DNA of 64,000 nt, from contig NZ_CP195303.1 of assembly GCF_051245535.1 (NCBI RefSeq), positions 1,550,001 through 1,614,000 on the forward strand, written 5' to 3'. A model generated the notes under the pieces. That model worked only from the letters and a program-made list of their open reading frames with translations, had not been told where the DNA came from and ran no database searches. Numbering within the stretch: position 1 is the first letter of the stretch; every line of letters starts with the position of its first letter. This stretch comes from Micavibrio aeruginosavorus_D (lineage in GTDB: Bacteria; Pseudomonadota; Alphaproteobacteria; Micavibrionales; Micavibrionaceae). A program made the translations under genes and the position numbers. This document shows positions 35,795 to 44,951 of this stretch, piece after piece.

Positions 35795-37132
35795 CTATGA
35801 CGGCGCTGGCCATGTGCAGGTACTCAACGCGCCAGCCTTCAGGGTCAGTGTTGCCCGCTTCCCATTATGAAGAATATTGAATCGCTGGTCCCAATCGCTA
35901 TCGTTCAGCACAATCATGCTGATGCGTCCATCAGGGGTGCGAAACGCCGCATTGCGCAGAATATCGCTGTCGCTTGACTCAACACGCACAGACCCCGGCG
36001 GGATAAATTTTGCGGCATGGCCGATCAAATAATAGGCCACGTTGCGCGTTACGGCTTGCCCATCAATCGTCAAGGCCCCGACACAATGCGGTTCACCGCC
36101 CGGCGTATGCGGCCCACACGCCGGATCAGACGCCAAATTCCATTCCAGAACAGCACGTCCGCCGTTGCGCATGACCCCAATAAAAACATTGCGCGCATGC
36201 CACGCCAGATCATCCCCGAAATTGCCATCGGCCCCGACCCATTGTTCGGTCAGATACATTTTTTGATCGGGGTACAGGGCCTGAACCTGTGACAACGCCT
36301 CGGGCCCGCCGTTATAGAGATGAAAGGCAACCCCCGTCACATAGCGCTGAACCGCCGGATCGGACAAAACCGCGACCGGATAATCCGGTTCATCGCAATT
36401 ATGATCCCAGCAGAAAATTTGCGTATTCAAATCGGATTTTTGTAACGCTGGCCCAATATGGTTTTGAATAAAATCCGCCTGTGCGGACGCGGTCATCACC
36501 ATGCTGGGGTCGTTTTTGTGGTTATGGGGTTCGTTCTGCAGCGTTATCGCATGAACGGGAATACCATGCGATTTCATCGTTTCGAGATAGCGGATGAGGT
36601 AGCGCGCATACACGTCATAGCAATCCGGTTTCAATGACCCGCCCACGAAACTGTCATTATCCTTCATCCAGCGCGGCGCGGACCATGGGCTGGCCATGAT
36701 CTGGATATCGGGATTGATGGATAAAATATCCTTGAGCACCGGAATGACCTGTTCATCCCCCGCCATGATATCAAACTGCGTCAGCGCGAAATCGGTCTGG
36801 CCGGGTGGGAGGTCGTTATACGAATAGCTTTTCGTGCTCAAATCCGACGCCCCAATGGTCAGGCGCAGAAAGCTGGTCCCGATGCCCTGCCCGTCACGGG
36901 AAAAAAGTTCGCGCAACAAATTCTGCCGCGCAGACGGTGCCAACCCCGCGATCAGCATGGCGCTGCCGCCCGTCAGGGAAAATCCGAACCCATCCATGGT
37001 TTGATATGTGCGTGCCGCATCGACGGTCAGTGTTGGGTGCGCATTGTCACGAAAAATGGCCGACAATCTGTGTCGACGATGCGCCAGCATCGCACGGCGA
37101 TCACCCGTGGTCGTAAAAACGTCCATCACCAT
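35795..37132 (-). CDS. GH30 glycosidase (glucosylceramidase / endo-1,6-beta-glucanase type)
   Basis: Retaining glycoside hydrolase of family 30, with acid/base E201 in LQNEPHNH and nucleophile E296 in LTEQWVG, plus ASPWSAPRWMKDN and DGFGFSLTGG. Members cleave beta-1,6-glucans or glucosylceramides. The start at 37132 has GGGAG six bases upstream; an ATG at 37174 would add 14 basic residues. Neither gives a signal peptide, although most GH30 enzymes are secreted. The C-terminal beta-sandwich (about 370-445) is present. It clusters with GH3 and the ABC protein. Confidence 0.9.
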   Translation of the reverse strand: MVMDVFTTTGDRRAMLAHRRHRLSAIFRDNAHPTLTVDAARTYQTMDGFGFSLTGGSAMLIAGLAPSARQNLLRELFSRDGQGIGTSFLRLTIGASDLSTKSYSYNDLPPGQTDFALTQFDIMAGDEQVIPVLKDILSINPDIQIMASPWSAPRWMKDNDSFVGGSLKPDCYDVYARYLIRYLETMKSHGIPVHAITLQNEPHNHKNDPSMVMTASAQADFIQNHIGPALQKSDLNTQIFCWDHNCDEPDYPVAVLSDPAVQRYVTGVAFHLYNGGPEALSQVQALYPDQKMYLTEQWVGADGNFGDDLAWHARNVFIGVMRNGGRAVLEWNLASDPACGPHTPGGEPHCVGALTIDGQAVTRNVAYYLIGHAAKFIPPGSVRVESSDSDILRNAAFRTPDGRISMIVLNDSDWDQRFNILHNGKRATLTLKAGALSTCTWPAPS

Positions 37133-37307
37133 GTCCTGCTCCCTGTTCCGGGCCCGCGTTTCGGGCTTCTTCATTTTTTGAACGATCGGAAATTACGTCA
37201 AATCACAAGAAATGGCAACGGGTGCATTTTTCTGGACAGCCCGCAAAGCCCTGCCCTATAGTCTTGAAAAATATGAAAAATAAACAAAAACAGGGACTTA
37301 TCAAACC

Positions 37308-38012
37308 ATGGCCCCATCACGCCTGACCCACATCTTCCGCGCCCGCACCGCCCATACACTTGCGGCGCTTGTTCTGGGCAGCGCGCTGTCTGGCTGCGCC
37401 GCTTTCACGGAACCGCCGCACCCCTTAACCACGGGCGAGAAGGATCTGGTCAATACGATCTTCAGCGGACAGGTCAACACAGATATCGTTAACAAATATC
37501 TGGACCAAGACCCCAACAAATGTTCCGAGGCCAAAACGATCAGCCCGCGATCGATTATTTTTTACCACGGCCACCATGCACAGGATTACAGCGACAGGAC
37601 AAAGCCGGAATCCATCAGCCTGTTCGCGCATGAGATGACCCATATCTGGCAAGTGCAAAATTGGTCCCTGCTGAAGCAAGCGTGGAAATTGTGCCAGACA
37701 TATAATTATGACCTGACACCCAAAAGCCGTTTTGAAGATTTCTGTAATGAACAGCAAGCCGCGATGGTCGAGGATTATGTGCGGTATTACATTTCCGCCG
37801 AACCGAAATTTCCGCTCCGCCTGTTGAACAATGAGAAACCGGAAAAATTAGCGCTGATGACCGCGCTGATTGAAAAAACATTCCCCGGATTGGCCCAGGA
37901 ACGCGCCCGGACGGAACACACCTATCCGACAACACTGGCCGCACGGGAAAAAATTGAAACCTATCGTCGCGAGAACAAAATCAAGACGATCACAGTCAGT
38001 GTTTGCCGTTAG
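37308..38012 (+). CDS. Lipoprotein with HExxH zinc-peptidase motif
   Basis: A 234 aa predicted lipoprotein with a Tat-neutral signal peptide and lipobox ALSGC (Cys30). The motif FAHEMTHIWQVQ (H108, E109, H112) is followed by NEQQAAMVEDY (E148), the spacing expected of a small gluzincin metallopeptidase (HExxH plus a downstream Glu). I do not recognise the family. The ligand set suggests a surface or periplasmic protease of the minigluzincin kind often attached to secretion systems. It stands alone between the divergent GH30 gene and a convergent AAA ATPase. Confidence 0.7.
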   Translation: MAPSRLTHIFRARTAHTLAALVLGSALSGCAAFTEPPHPLTTGEKDLVNTIFSGQVNTDIVNKYLDQDPNKCSEAKTISPRSIIFYHGHHAQDYSDRTKPESISLFAHEMTHIWQVQNWSLLKQAWKLCQTYNYDLTPKSRFEDFCNEQQAAMVEDYVRYYISAEPKFPLRLLNNEKPEKLALMTALIEKTFPGLAQERARTEHTYPTTLAAREKIETYRRENKIKTITVSVCR

Positions 38013-38018
38013 GCCGCC

Positions 38019-38681
38019 TTATGTGATCGCCACTTGTGCGCAGGATGCGGGCAATTCCCGGATGATGTGACGCACGGCTTCCTCAGCCTTGACCAGAAAA
38101 TCCGGATGGCTGTTCACCATGTGATACCGTGAGTGACCGGACCAGATTTTGTGAATCTTCTCATCGATCATTGCGGCTTGTGACGCCGTTTCGACACGCA
38201 GCGGGTTTTCATGGTTATAGCCATGTTCTTCCGTCGGTGTGCGCAGATGGATCACACAATGATACCGCGCATATTCCGCCGCCAGACTGGACTGTGCCGC
38301 CGCCCAAAAATCAGCTTCATCTCCCTGCCAATACGCCAGACCATCCAACACGCCGCGATCACACAGGCCGATGGGCCATTTCTTTTCGCCCTCAACGATT
38401 GATTCCAGTTCCTGCTGGATGTGCAGAATGGCGCGTTGCGATGCGCGAATGCCCAATGTTGTATTTAAACGCCAGAACCCACCCCCAAAGACGATAGAGG
38501 CCGCTTCGGGCAGGATAACAACATGTTCGCACAAATCTTTGCGAATGATTTCCAGCACGGCCGTTTTTCCCGCACCCGGGCCACCCGTCACAACGATCAG
38601 ACGTGGCCCACCATCGCCCGCAAAAGCCCCGCCGCTGCACGCTTTGTCACACACCGCGGGTTGGTTGGGTATTTGTGTCAT
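38019..38681 (-). CDS. AAA-family ATPase (AAA_28 type)
   Basis: P-loop protein of 220 aa with Walker A VTGGPGAGKTA and the region HVVILPEAASIVFGGGF, then IGLCDRGVLDGLAYW and a C-terminal Arg-rich lid. It resembles the AAA_28 group, related to NadR-type kinases, so it may bind or phosphorylate a small molecule. The ATG at 38681 overlaps the stop of the beta-CASP nuclease gene (ATGA), showing translational coupling. The frame is open to 38723, but that overlaps the neighbour more. Four cysteines lie near the N-terminus and P-loop region. Confidence 0.8.
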   Translation of the reverse strand: MTQIPNQPAVCDKACSGGAFAGDGGPRLIVVTGGPGAGKTAVLEIIRKDLCEHVVILPEAASIVFGGGFWRLNTTLGIRASQRAILHIQQELESIVEGEKKWPIGLCDRGVLDGLAYWQGDEADFWAAAQSSLAAEYARYHCVIHLRTPTEEHGYNHENPLRVETASQAAMIDEKIHKIWSGHSRYHMVNSHPDFLVKAEEAVRHIIRELPASCAQVAIT

Positions 38682-40045
38682 AAATCCTCGCTCTGCATAT
38701 AAGACGGCACAATCGCGTTCCAACCGAACGTTTCTTCGACCTTGTCACGCATGGCATTGGCGGCATCAATTTCACCATGGGTGATAAAAACGCGGCGTGG
38801 GGCCGATTGAAAATTTCCCAGCCAGCTTAAAATCTCGGCATAATCGGCGTGGGCCGACATGCTGTCCAGCATGGCGATTTCCGCGCGCACCGGCCAAATA
38901 CTACCGTGGATTTTCAATTCCTTTTCCCCGCGGGCCAAACGGTCACCCCGCGTTCCAGCGGCTTGGAAGCCGGTCAACAAAATCGTATTTTTCGCATCCC
39001 CGATATAATTTTTCAGATGATGCAAAACACGTCCGCCAGTGGCCATGCCACTCGCCGATATAATAATTTTCGGTATATTGTTGTTGCGATTATTTTCGTT
39101 AATCGCCTTAGACTCTTCCACCGTACGGGTATAACGGGCGACATTGCACAGCGCATCGCATTCCTCGGCGGACAGGCGATGATCGCTCATATGGCGTTTC
39201 AGCATATCGGTGGCGTTAATCGCCATCGGGCTGTCCAGAAAGATGGGAATGTCCGGAATACGGTTTTCACTGCGCAGGACATAGAGATGATAGAGCAAGG
39301 CCTGGGCCCGCCCCACAGCAAAGGCCGGAATAACGACAGTTCCACCACGGCTCGCCGTCCGGCGCACAACGGCTTCAATCTCGTCCGTTGGATCATCTTT
39401 GTCATGCAAACGGTCGCCGTAGGTTGATTCAAGGACCAAATAATCAGCATCCTGCATCTTTGCCGGCGGTTTCATCACCGGATTATGCAGGCGGCCAATA
39501 TCACCGGAAAACAAAACCGATGTGTACCCATCCGTGATCCGGATAAACGCAGCCCCCAGAATATGCCCCGCCCGGTGGAACGTAAAACTTAGTTCATCGG
39601 TCAACCCATGGGGTGTGCCAAAAGACAGGGGCCGGAAATATTGCAGGGATTCGCGCGCATCATCTTCGGTATAAAGCGGGAAAGCCGGACTATGCTTGGT
39701 CCACCCATAACGGTTGGCCTCGGCCGCGTCATCTTCCTGCAAATGGCCGGAATCAGGCAACAGGATCTTGCACAGGTCAAACGTCGCATCAGTACAGTAA
39801 ATGAGGCCACGGAAGCCTGCCTTGACCAGTTTTGGAATGTAACCACTATGATCAATATGCGCGTGGGTCAGGATTACCGCATCAATCGCGTTGGGAGCCA
39901 CGGGCAACCCATCCCAGTTCCGGGATCGCAATTCCTTTGACCCCTGAAACAGGCCGCAATCAATCAGATATTTCTTGCCGCCATGTTCCAGAAGATATTT
40001 GGACCCGGTTACCGTTTCCGTTGCCCCGAGAAAGGTCAGTTTCAT
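38678..40045 (-). CDS. MBL-fold beta-CASP nuclease
   Basis: Metallo-beta-lactamase-fold hydrolase of the beta-CASP group, 455 aa, probably an RNA endo/exonuclease like archaeal and bacterial CPSF homologues. It shows the zinc-binding THAHIDHSGY, SGDIGRLHNP, LESTYGDRLH and the C-terminal SAHADY; the beta-CASP insert lies around residues 190-380 (AFAVGRAQALLYHL). A GGGGGATAGGG precedes the ATG at 40045. It is coupled to the AAA_28 ATPase gene downstream and preceded by a DUF350 gene by 21 bases on the same strand. Confidence 0.93.
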   Translation of the reverse strand: MKLTFLGATETVTGSKYLLEHGGKKYLIDCGLFQGSKELRSRNWDGLPVAPNAIDAVILTHAHIDHSGYIPKLVKAGFRGLIYCTDATFDLCKILLPDSGHLQEDDAAEANRYGWTKHSPAFPLYTEDDARESLQYFRPLSFGTPHGLTDELSFTFHRAGHILGAAFIRITDGYTSVLFSGDIGRLHNPVMKPPAKMQDADYLVLESTYGDRLHDKDDPTDEIEAVVRRTASRGGTVVIPAFAVGRAQALLYHLYVLRSENRIPDIPIFLDSPMAINATDMLKRHMSDHRLSAEECDALCNVARYTRTVEESKAINENNRNNNIPKIIISASGMATGGRVLHHLKNYIGDAKNTILLTGFQAAGTRGDRLARGEKELKIHGSIWPVRAEIAMLDSMSAHADYAEILSWLGNFQSAPRRVFITHGEIDAANAMRDKVEETFGWNAIVPSYMQSEDL

Positions 40046-40066
40046 CGCCCTATCCCCCTTGGCCGC

Positions 40067-40951
40067 TTACAGCGACGACATCAAAATGCCGAGGGAGATA
40101 TATATGGCCGCCTGCAAAGCGCCAACGGCAATATTTTTCTGGTCCAGAACTTCGGATTGGACATCAGCACGGAACAGAATGATTTTTTCCGCAATCAGGC
40201 ACAGAATGCGCCACACCACCACCGCAATAATGGACACCACAAACCACGCGGCCAGCAGCGGAACGATATCGTACACTTCGTACACAACGATTTGCGCGGC
40301 CATGGCAATGGCAAAGGCCGTGCCGATTTTTTTGCCCGCGAAACGTAAGGCCAGCGCCCGGTTGTCTTGTTTTAAAACATCCTGAAAACCTAATCCACTG
40401 GTGCCGGGGCGGAAAAATTTAATGCCGATCCATGTCACCACGGTCAAAATAACCTGCGACACAGCATAACCACCCAGCAGGGCGATGGCCCCCTCGACGG
40501 AATCCGGGGTGGTCCACACCATCAGCGCGCGAATAATAATCGCCGCGGCCAGAATATTGGCCGCATCCGCAATGGCCACCGCCACATTACCGCCAACGAT
40601 TTCATCGCGGATCGATACATCACGCAAGGTCACGCGGTCAAAAATGATCCGGGTCAGGGCCATCAAACCGATCCCCAGAATGCCAAAGGCGGCAACGGCC
40701 AGAACCGTGTGGGCAATTGAATTTTCGGGGGCGCCGTAAATCAGGCCACTTAAGACAATCGTCACCGCCAATGTGGTCGAGGCCAAAGAAATGCCAAAGG
40801 CCGGATTATCCTTGCGCAACAATTCATCAGAGGCATGAATATGCGCAATCACCCCGGAAAACAACCGCAACGACGTAAACAACCCGATCACGACCAGAAA
40901 ATTAAGGGCCAGAATGGCGTTGTAATAGTGGTCCCAGTAAATCATATCCAT
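40067..40951 (-). CDS. DUF350 membrane protein
   Basis: A 294 aa inner-membrane protein with about eight helices arranged as two similar halves, each resembling the DUF350 module (GISLASTTLAVTIVLSG and LALRFAGKKIGTAFAIAMA). The function of the family is unknown. It is upstream of the beta-CASP nuclease on the same strand with a 21-base gap, so they may be co-transcribed. Start at ATG 40951; the region before it is Gly/His-poor and has a weak GGATG ribosome-binding site. Confidence 0.88.
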   Translation of the reverse strand: MDMIYWDHYYNAILALNFLVVIGLFTSLRLFSGVIAHIHASDELLRKDNPAFGISLASTTLAVTIVLSGLIYGAPENSIAHTVLAVAAFGILGIGLMALTRIIFDRVTLRDVSIRDEIVGGNVAVAIADAANILAAAIIIRALMVWTTPDSVEGAIALLGGYAVSQVILTVVTWIGIKFFRPGTSGLGFQDVLKQDNRALALRFAGKKIGTAFAIAMAAQIVVYEVYDIVPLLAAWFVVSIIAVVVWRILCLIAEKIILFRADVQSEVLDQKNIAVGALQAAIYISLGILMSSL

Positions 40952-41124
40952 TGTGCGTCATCCCGCTGTCAGTGTTGGGGTAGAATCTGTGGGCACCACT
41001 ATATACGCATCACCCGCCCGTTTCTCCCCCGATCATGGAAATATGTCACTGCGGCGGAGCGGAAATATGAAAACAACCCACTTCCCCCTTATCAGGGCAT
41101 CGAAGATATGGGAGATATAACGCC

Positions 41125-41763
41125 ATGGACATGCTTTCACCCGTTACAATCTTATCGTTCATCACCACATGCGTGATTATTGAATTAACGCCGGGGCCGA
41201 ATATGGCGTATCTCGCCATTCTCAGCGCCAGCGAAGGCCGCCGCTATGGTTTTGCCGCCGTGGCTGGCGTGGCTTTGGGATTATTGGTTGTCGGGTGTGC
41301 CGTGGCCATGGGTGTTGCCACACTTATCAGCCAATCGGCGCCTGCCTATCAGCTCCTACGATGGGGTGGCATCGCTTATTTTTTCTGGCTGGCCTGGGAT
41401 GGTTGGAAAACCAGCGACAATATCACAGCACAAAATGCACAGGACACCCCAAAGGCAGCCAGGTTCTTTAAACGCGGATTGATTACAAACCTTTTGAATC
41501 CAAAGGCCGCCATTTTTTATGTGGCCATATTGCCGAATTTTATCACCGCATCATCGCATATTCAGGCACAAGCGATTTTTCTGACGGCGCTTTATGTCTG
41601 TGTCGCCACAGTTATTCACACCATCATCGTTACACTGGCCGGAACGGCGCGCACTTTTTTGAACAATCCGGTCTACCATCGCCGCGCCCGTCGCATTTTA
41701 TCCTTGTCCCTCGCAGGGGTGGCCATCTGGTTTGCATGGAGTACGGGTTATACCGCCCCATAG
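41125..41763 (+). CDS. LysE/RhtB family exporter
   Basis: A 212 aa inner-membrane amino acid or metabolite exporter of the LysE superfamily with six predicted helices. Hallmarks: ELTPGPNMAYL in the first helix region, RWGGIAYFFWLAWDGW, and RGLITNLLNPKAAIFYVAILP. GGGAGA lies upstream of the ATG. It is followed by a bidirectional terminator. The substrate cannot be read from sequence. Confidence 0.93.
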   Translation: MDMLSPVTILSFITTCVIIELTPGPNMAYLAILSASEGRRYGFAAVAGVALGLLVVGCAVAMGVATLISQSAPAYQLLRWGGIAYFFWLAWDGWKTSDNITAQNAQDTPKAARFFKRGLITNLLNPKAAIFYVAILPNFITASSHIQAQAIFLTALYVCVATVIHTIIVTLAGTARTFLNNPVYHRRARRILSLSLAGVAIWFAWSTGYTAP

Positions 41764-41776
41764 CGCACGCAAATAA

Positions 41777-41812
41777 TAAAAAAGGCCCGTAAAAACGGGC
41801 CTTTTTATTTTA
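41777..41812. terminator. Bidirectional rho-independent terminator
   Basis: AAAAAAGGCCCGT / ACGGGCCTTTTT hairpin between the convergent LysE exporter and decarboxylase genes. Confidence 0.9.
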
Positions 41813-41820
41813 TCTCTCGT

Positions 41821-43032
41821 TTACGCAACCCTGCGGATACGCTTTTTCTGTTTGGCCTTGACCTGTTCAACCTTGATCACCTGATCAAACCCGTTAAACG
41901 GTGTGCGGCTGATCTCGCCATAGGCGCCGAGCTGGTCAATGATGATCCAATCCCCTTCGTTGATATCGGCGGGCAGCATAAATGGCCCCTTCATCATATC
42001 GATGGAATCACAGGTCGGGCCGGCGAAGCGGAAAGCCATCAGATCCGATGATACGCCCCCGCCGCCCGCGCGGACCATCTCCACCGGATAAAACAGATCC
42101 GCCGTCGGCCCGCCTTCGAACATGCCGCCATAGGTGCCATCGTTCAGATACAGCAAATCGCCCTTGCGCAATTCCACCCGCACGACCAGCGCCCCGCCAG
42201 CGGAGACCAGACCGCGCCCCGGTTCACACAACAAATGCAGATGGGATTGGCCATTGCGGGCCAACGTATCATTAACCACGGCCACATAATCGGCAAACGG
42301 CGGCGGCGGATTATCCGGCGACAGATTGGCCGGGAACCCCCCACCAATATCCAGCGCATCCACAGGCACGCTGCTGGCAGAAATGACATCTAGCGCGGCC
42401 TGAACCGCACGACCATAGGAATCCGTTTGCAGACAATGTGTGCCCACATGGAACGACAGGCCCAATTGCACGCAATGCGCCCGCGCCCGTTGCAACAAAT
42501 CAATCGCCAGAACGGGAGACGCCCCGAATTTGGCCGAGAAATCAACCGCGACCTCTTCCTTTGGCACCGCCATGCGGACGAACAGGATCAAATCATCCAC
42601 TGCGCCAAGGACATCGACGATTTTTTGCAGTTCATCGGCAGAATCCAGCACAAAGCGGCGGACATTGTAATGATGATAGGCCTCAAAAATCGATTCCCGT
42701 GCCTTAACCGGGTGCATGAAATAGATCGTGGCCGTGGGCATCAAACGATGGATCAACTTCACCTCATTGATCGAGGCGCAATCGAAATTGTGTACGCCAC
42801 CGGCGATGAAGGATTGAATGACCCGCTCATCCGGATTGCATTTGACGGCATACAGAACGTCACCGGGGAAGGTCGTTGTAAATTCGCGCGCTTTGTCCAC
42901 CAGCACATCGGGGCGTAGCACCGACACGGGATAGCGCGGTTTCGTATCCCGGACATAACGGGCCAGATCGTTGATTTGCGGGAAGGTAGAATGGTCCTGT
43001 GACGGAGCTGTCGCCCCGAATGTGTGATGCAT
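41821..43032 (-). CDS. PLP-dependent ornithine/lysine decarboxylase, fold type III
   Basis: Decarboxylase of the alanine-racemase fold, most like ornithine decarboxylase making putrescine. PLP lysine K64 in LYAVKCNPD, FHVGTHC, LDIGGGFP, CEPGRGLV and the active-site Cys in GPTCDSID (about 341) are present; GPTCDSxD marks ODC rather than diaminopimelate decarboxylase. Start ATG 43032 is preferred; a TTG at 43047 would add five residues. An unusual basic tail (KAKQKKRIRRVA) ends the 403 aa protein. It may also act on lysine, as in other alphaproteobacterial homologues. Confidence 0.9.
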   Translation of the reverse strand: MHHTFGATAPSQDHSTFPQINDLARYVRDTKPRYPVSVLRPDVLVDKAREFTTTFPGDVLYAVKCNPDERVIQSFIAGGVHNFDCASINEVKLIHRLMPTATIYFMHPVKARESIFEAYHHYNVRRFVLDSADELQKIVDVLGAVDDLILFVRMAVPKEEVAVDFSAKFGASPVLAIDLLQRARAHCVQLGLSFHVGTHCLQTDSYGRAVQAALDVISASSVPVDALDIGGGFPANLSPDNPPPPFADYVAVVNDTLARNGQSHLHLLCEPGRGLVSAGGALVVRVELRKGDLLYLNDGTYGGMFEGGPTADLFYPVEMVRAGGGGVSSDLMAFRFAGPTCDSIDMMKGPFMLPADINEGDWIIIDQLGAYGEISRTPFNGFDQVIKVEQVKAKQKKRIRRVA

Positions 43033-43296
43033 GATCGTCAAACCCAATTAAGAGGGCGCGGGGCCCGGTTAATTATCAAGTTTTCCGTCGCTGCATAACC
43101 TTAACATCTTGGGAGAAGGGCCATAGACGCGTGCGTTACTTCATTTATACCACGAAACACCGCCCCCTCGCAATAAAACCGGGCCACCCGCCGCGCGGCC
43201 AAAAGGGCAAAAAATTATAAAACAAAAGCAATACTTTAAACCCGCACGCCGGGGCGCTACACTCTTCTCCGGGCCATCACCGGACAGGAGCTTGCC

Positions 43297-43806
43297 ATGC
43301 CCTTTAAAGCCTATATCGACGACATCCCCGACTTCCCCGAACCCGGCGTTGTGTTCCGGGACATCTCGCCGCTGCTGGCCCGAAAATTTCCGGAGGTGGT
43401 CCACGCCTTCGCCGCCCTGTTCCCCGCGCACGAGCTGGCCGACATTGATGGTTTTGCCGGTGTTGATTCACGCGGCTTTATTTTCGCCTCGGCGTTGGCC
43501 GCCCATTGCCAGAAAAATTTCATCATGCCGCGCAAGGCCGGAAAACTGCCGCAGCCTTATGCCGAGGCGGAATACGCGTTGGAATACGGCACGGCGAAAT
43601 TGCACCTGAAACCCGGCAGCGGCAACGTCATCATTATCGATGACGTACTGGCCACCGGCGGTACATTAAAAGCCACCGCCGGATTGTGTCAGGATGCGGG
43701 ATATAATGTGAAGGGCTTCGCCGTCCTGATCGATCTGAAATTTCTCAACGATTTTCAATGGAACGGCATGCGAGCCCGCTCCGTGATGAGGTATGAGACA
43801 CCGTAA
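43297..43806 (+). CDS. apt: Adenine phosphoribosyltransferase
   Basis: Salvages adenine to AMP using PRPP. The 169 aa protein shows DIPDFPEPGVVFRDISPLL, GVDSRGFIFASALA, RKAGKLP and the PRPP-binding VIIIDDVLATGGT. A GGAG lies before the ATG at 43297. It stands alone, divergent from the decarboxylase. Confidence 0.96.
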   Translation: MPFKAYIDDIPDFPEPGVVFRDISPLLARKFPEVVHAFAALFPAHELADIDGFAGVDSRGFIFASALAAHCQKNFIMPRKAGKLPQPYAEAEYALEYGTAKLHLKPGSGNVIIIDDVLATGGTLKATAGLCQDAGYNVKGFAVLIDLKFLNDFQWNGMRARSVMRYETP

Positions 43807-43832
43807 TTTTCTGGAATGGAGCATCTCCAACA

Positions 43833-43858
43833 TGGTTTTCCTCCCATACCGAAAACCA
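43833..43858. repeat. Short inverted repeat
   Basis: TGGTTTTC (43833-43840) and GAAAACCA (43851-43858) with a ten-base loop, downstream of apt and just before a promoter-like sequence. There is no T-run, so terminator or operator are both possible. Confidence 0.35.
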
Positions 43859-43860
43859 CA

Positions 43861-43889
43861 TTGACCAACCCATATGTAATATTTAGGAT
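43861..43889 (+). promoter_or_regulatory. Sigma-70-type promoter for the CHAP lipoprotein gene
   Basis: -35 TTGACC (43861-43866), a 17-base spacer, and -10 TAGGAT (43884-43889), about 34 bases before the start codon at 43923. Confidence 0.55.
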
Positions 43890-43922
43890 GATGGGATCAG
43901 GAAGATTACATAAATCGGGTCC

Positions 43923-44504
43923 ATGAAAAAACTCCTACTGCCTGTGGCAGCCCTCCTCCTCTTATCCGCCTGCACCACCACACGCTCTGCCCCACCGGCG
44001 GCGAAGTGGAGCTATATGGATGCCACACCGCGCCCTGAATCTGTGGCCCAGCCCGCCCCGGCCCCTGTGCCCATGGCCACATACAGCATGATGCGCAAGG
44101 CAGAGCAATGCGTGCCCTATGCGCGCCGTGTTTCCGGCATCGAATTATTTGGCGATGCGCATAGTTGGTGGAATCAGGCTGCGGCAAAGAATTATCCGCG
44201 TGGTCAGCGCCCCATGCCCGGCTCTGTTCTCGTCCTGCCGCGCACGAGCAAGATGAAACACGGCCACGTCGCCGTTGTGAAAGATGTTCTTGATTCCCGC
44301 AACATCAATGTGACCCATACCAATTGGGGCAACACCAGAGAAACGCGGCGGGCCATCTATCACTCCATGCGGGTGCAGGATATTTCAACCAACAATGATT
44401 GGTCCCGCGTGCGGTTCTGGAACGCGCATGATGACGTTTTTGGGTTCCCGTATGCCGCAAATGGCTTTATTTACCGGCAAAATTACGCATCTTTTACCCA
44501 ATAA
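43923..44504 (+). CDS. CHAP-domain lipoprotein, putative peptidoglycan amidase/endopeptidase
   Basis: A 193 aa lipoprotein with lipobox LSAC (Cys17), a Pro/Ala linker, and a CHAP domain with catalytic C63 in AEQCVPYARR and histidine in KHGHVAVV (H115). CHAP enzymes cut peptide or amide bonds in peptidoglycan, so it probably acts in the periplasm on its own or a prey/competitor wall. A good promoter lies upstream. It stands alone, about 130 bases before DUF485. Confidence 0.85.
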   Translation: MKKLLLPVAALLLLSACTTTRSAPPAAKWSYMDATPRPESVAQPAPAPVPMATYSMMRKAEQCVPYARRVSGIELFGDAHSWWNQAAAKNYPRGQRPMPGSVLVLPRTSKMKHGHVAVVKDVLDSRNINVTHTNWGNTRETRRAIYHSMRVQDISTNNDWSRVRFWNAHDDVFGFPYAANGFIYRQNYASFTQ

Positions 44505-44633
44505 AAACAAGCATCTTGTGCACCGCAAAATTATTTGTGGGTGGGCGTCAGTCAATTCATCAGCTTCGCCATGATAGAATGGAAGGGCAGGACAATTTTC
44601 TGTCCGGGGCTGCGTAACTGATGGAGTGATCCG

Positions 44634-44951
44634 ATGCATGAAAATCTTCAGAAATCTATCACCGAGATGCCAGAATATGCGGAACTTCTCAAACGCCGCA
44701 ACGCCATAACCACACCGCTGGCGGCCATTGTTCTTGTCGCTTATTACACATTTATTATTATGGTCGCATACGCACCCGATTTAATGGGGCGCCCGATTGT
44801 TGAAGACGGATTAACATCCGTCGGCATTATTTTTGGTTTGGGGTTGATCCTTTTAACTTTTGCCGTAACTGCCTTCTATGTCTGGTATGCCAACACGTTG
44901 ATTGAACCTCTGCTTCATACGATTTATCAGAAAGCGAAACACGATGAGTGA
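44634..44951 (+). CDS. DUF485 membrane protein
   Basis: A 105 aa inner-membrane protein with two helices (AAIVLVAYYTFIIMVAYA and GLGLILLTFAVTAFYVWYA). It belongs to DUF485, almost always encoded beside the ActP acetate permease, as here. GGAGTGA precedes the ATG. Its stop overlaps the actP start by eight bases. Likely an accessory subunit of the permease. Confidence 0.94.
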   Translation: MHENLQKSITEMPEYAELLKRRNAITTPLAAIVLVAYYTFIIMVAYAPDLMGRPIVEDGLTSVGIIFGLGLILLTFAVTAFYVWYANTLIEPLLHTIYQKAKHDE

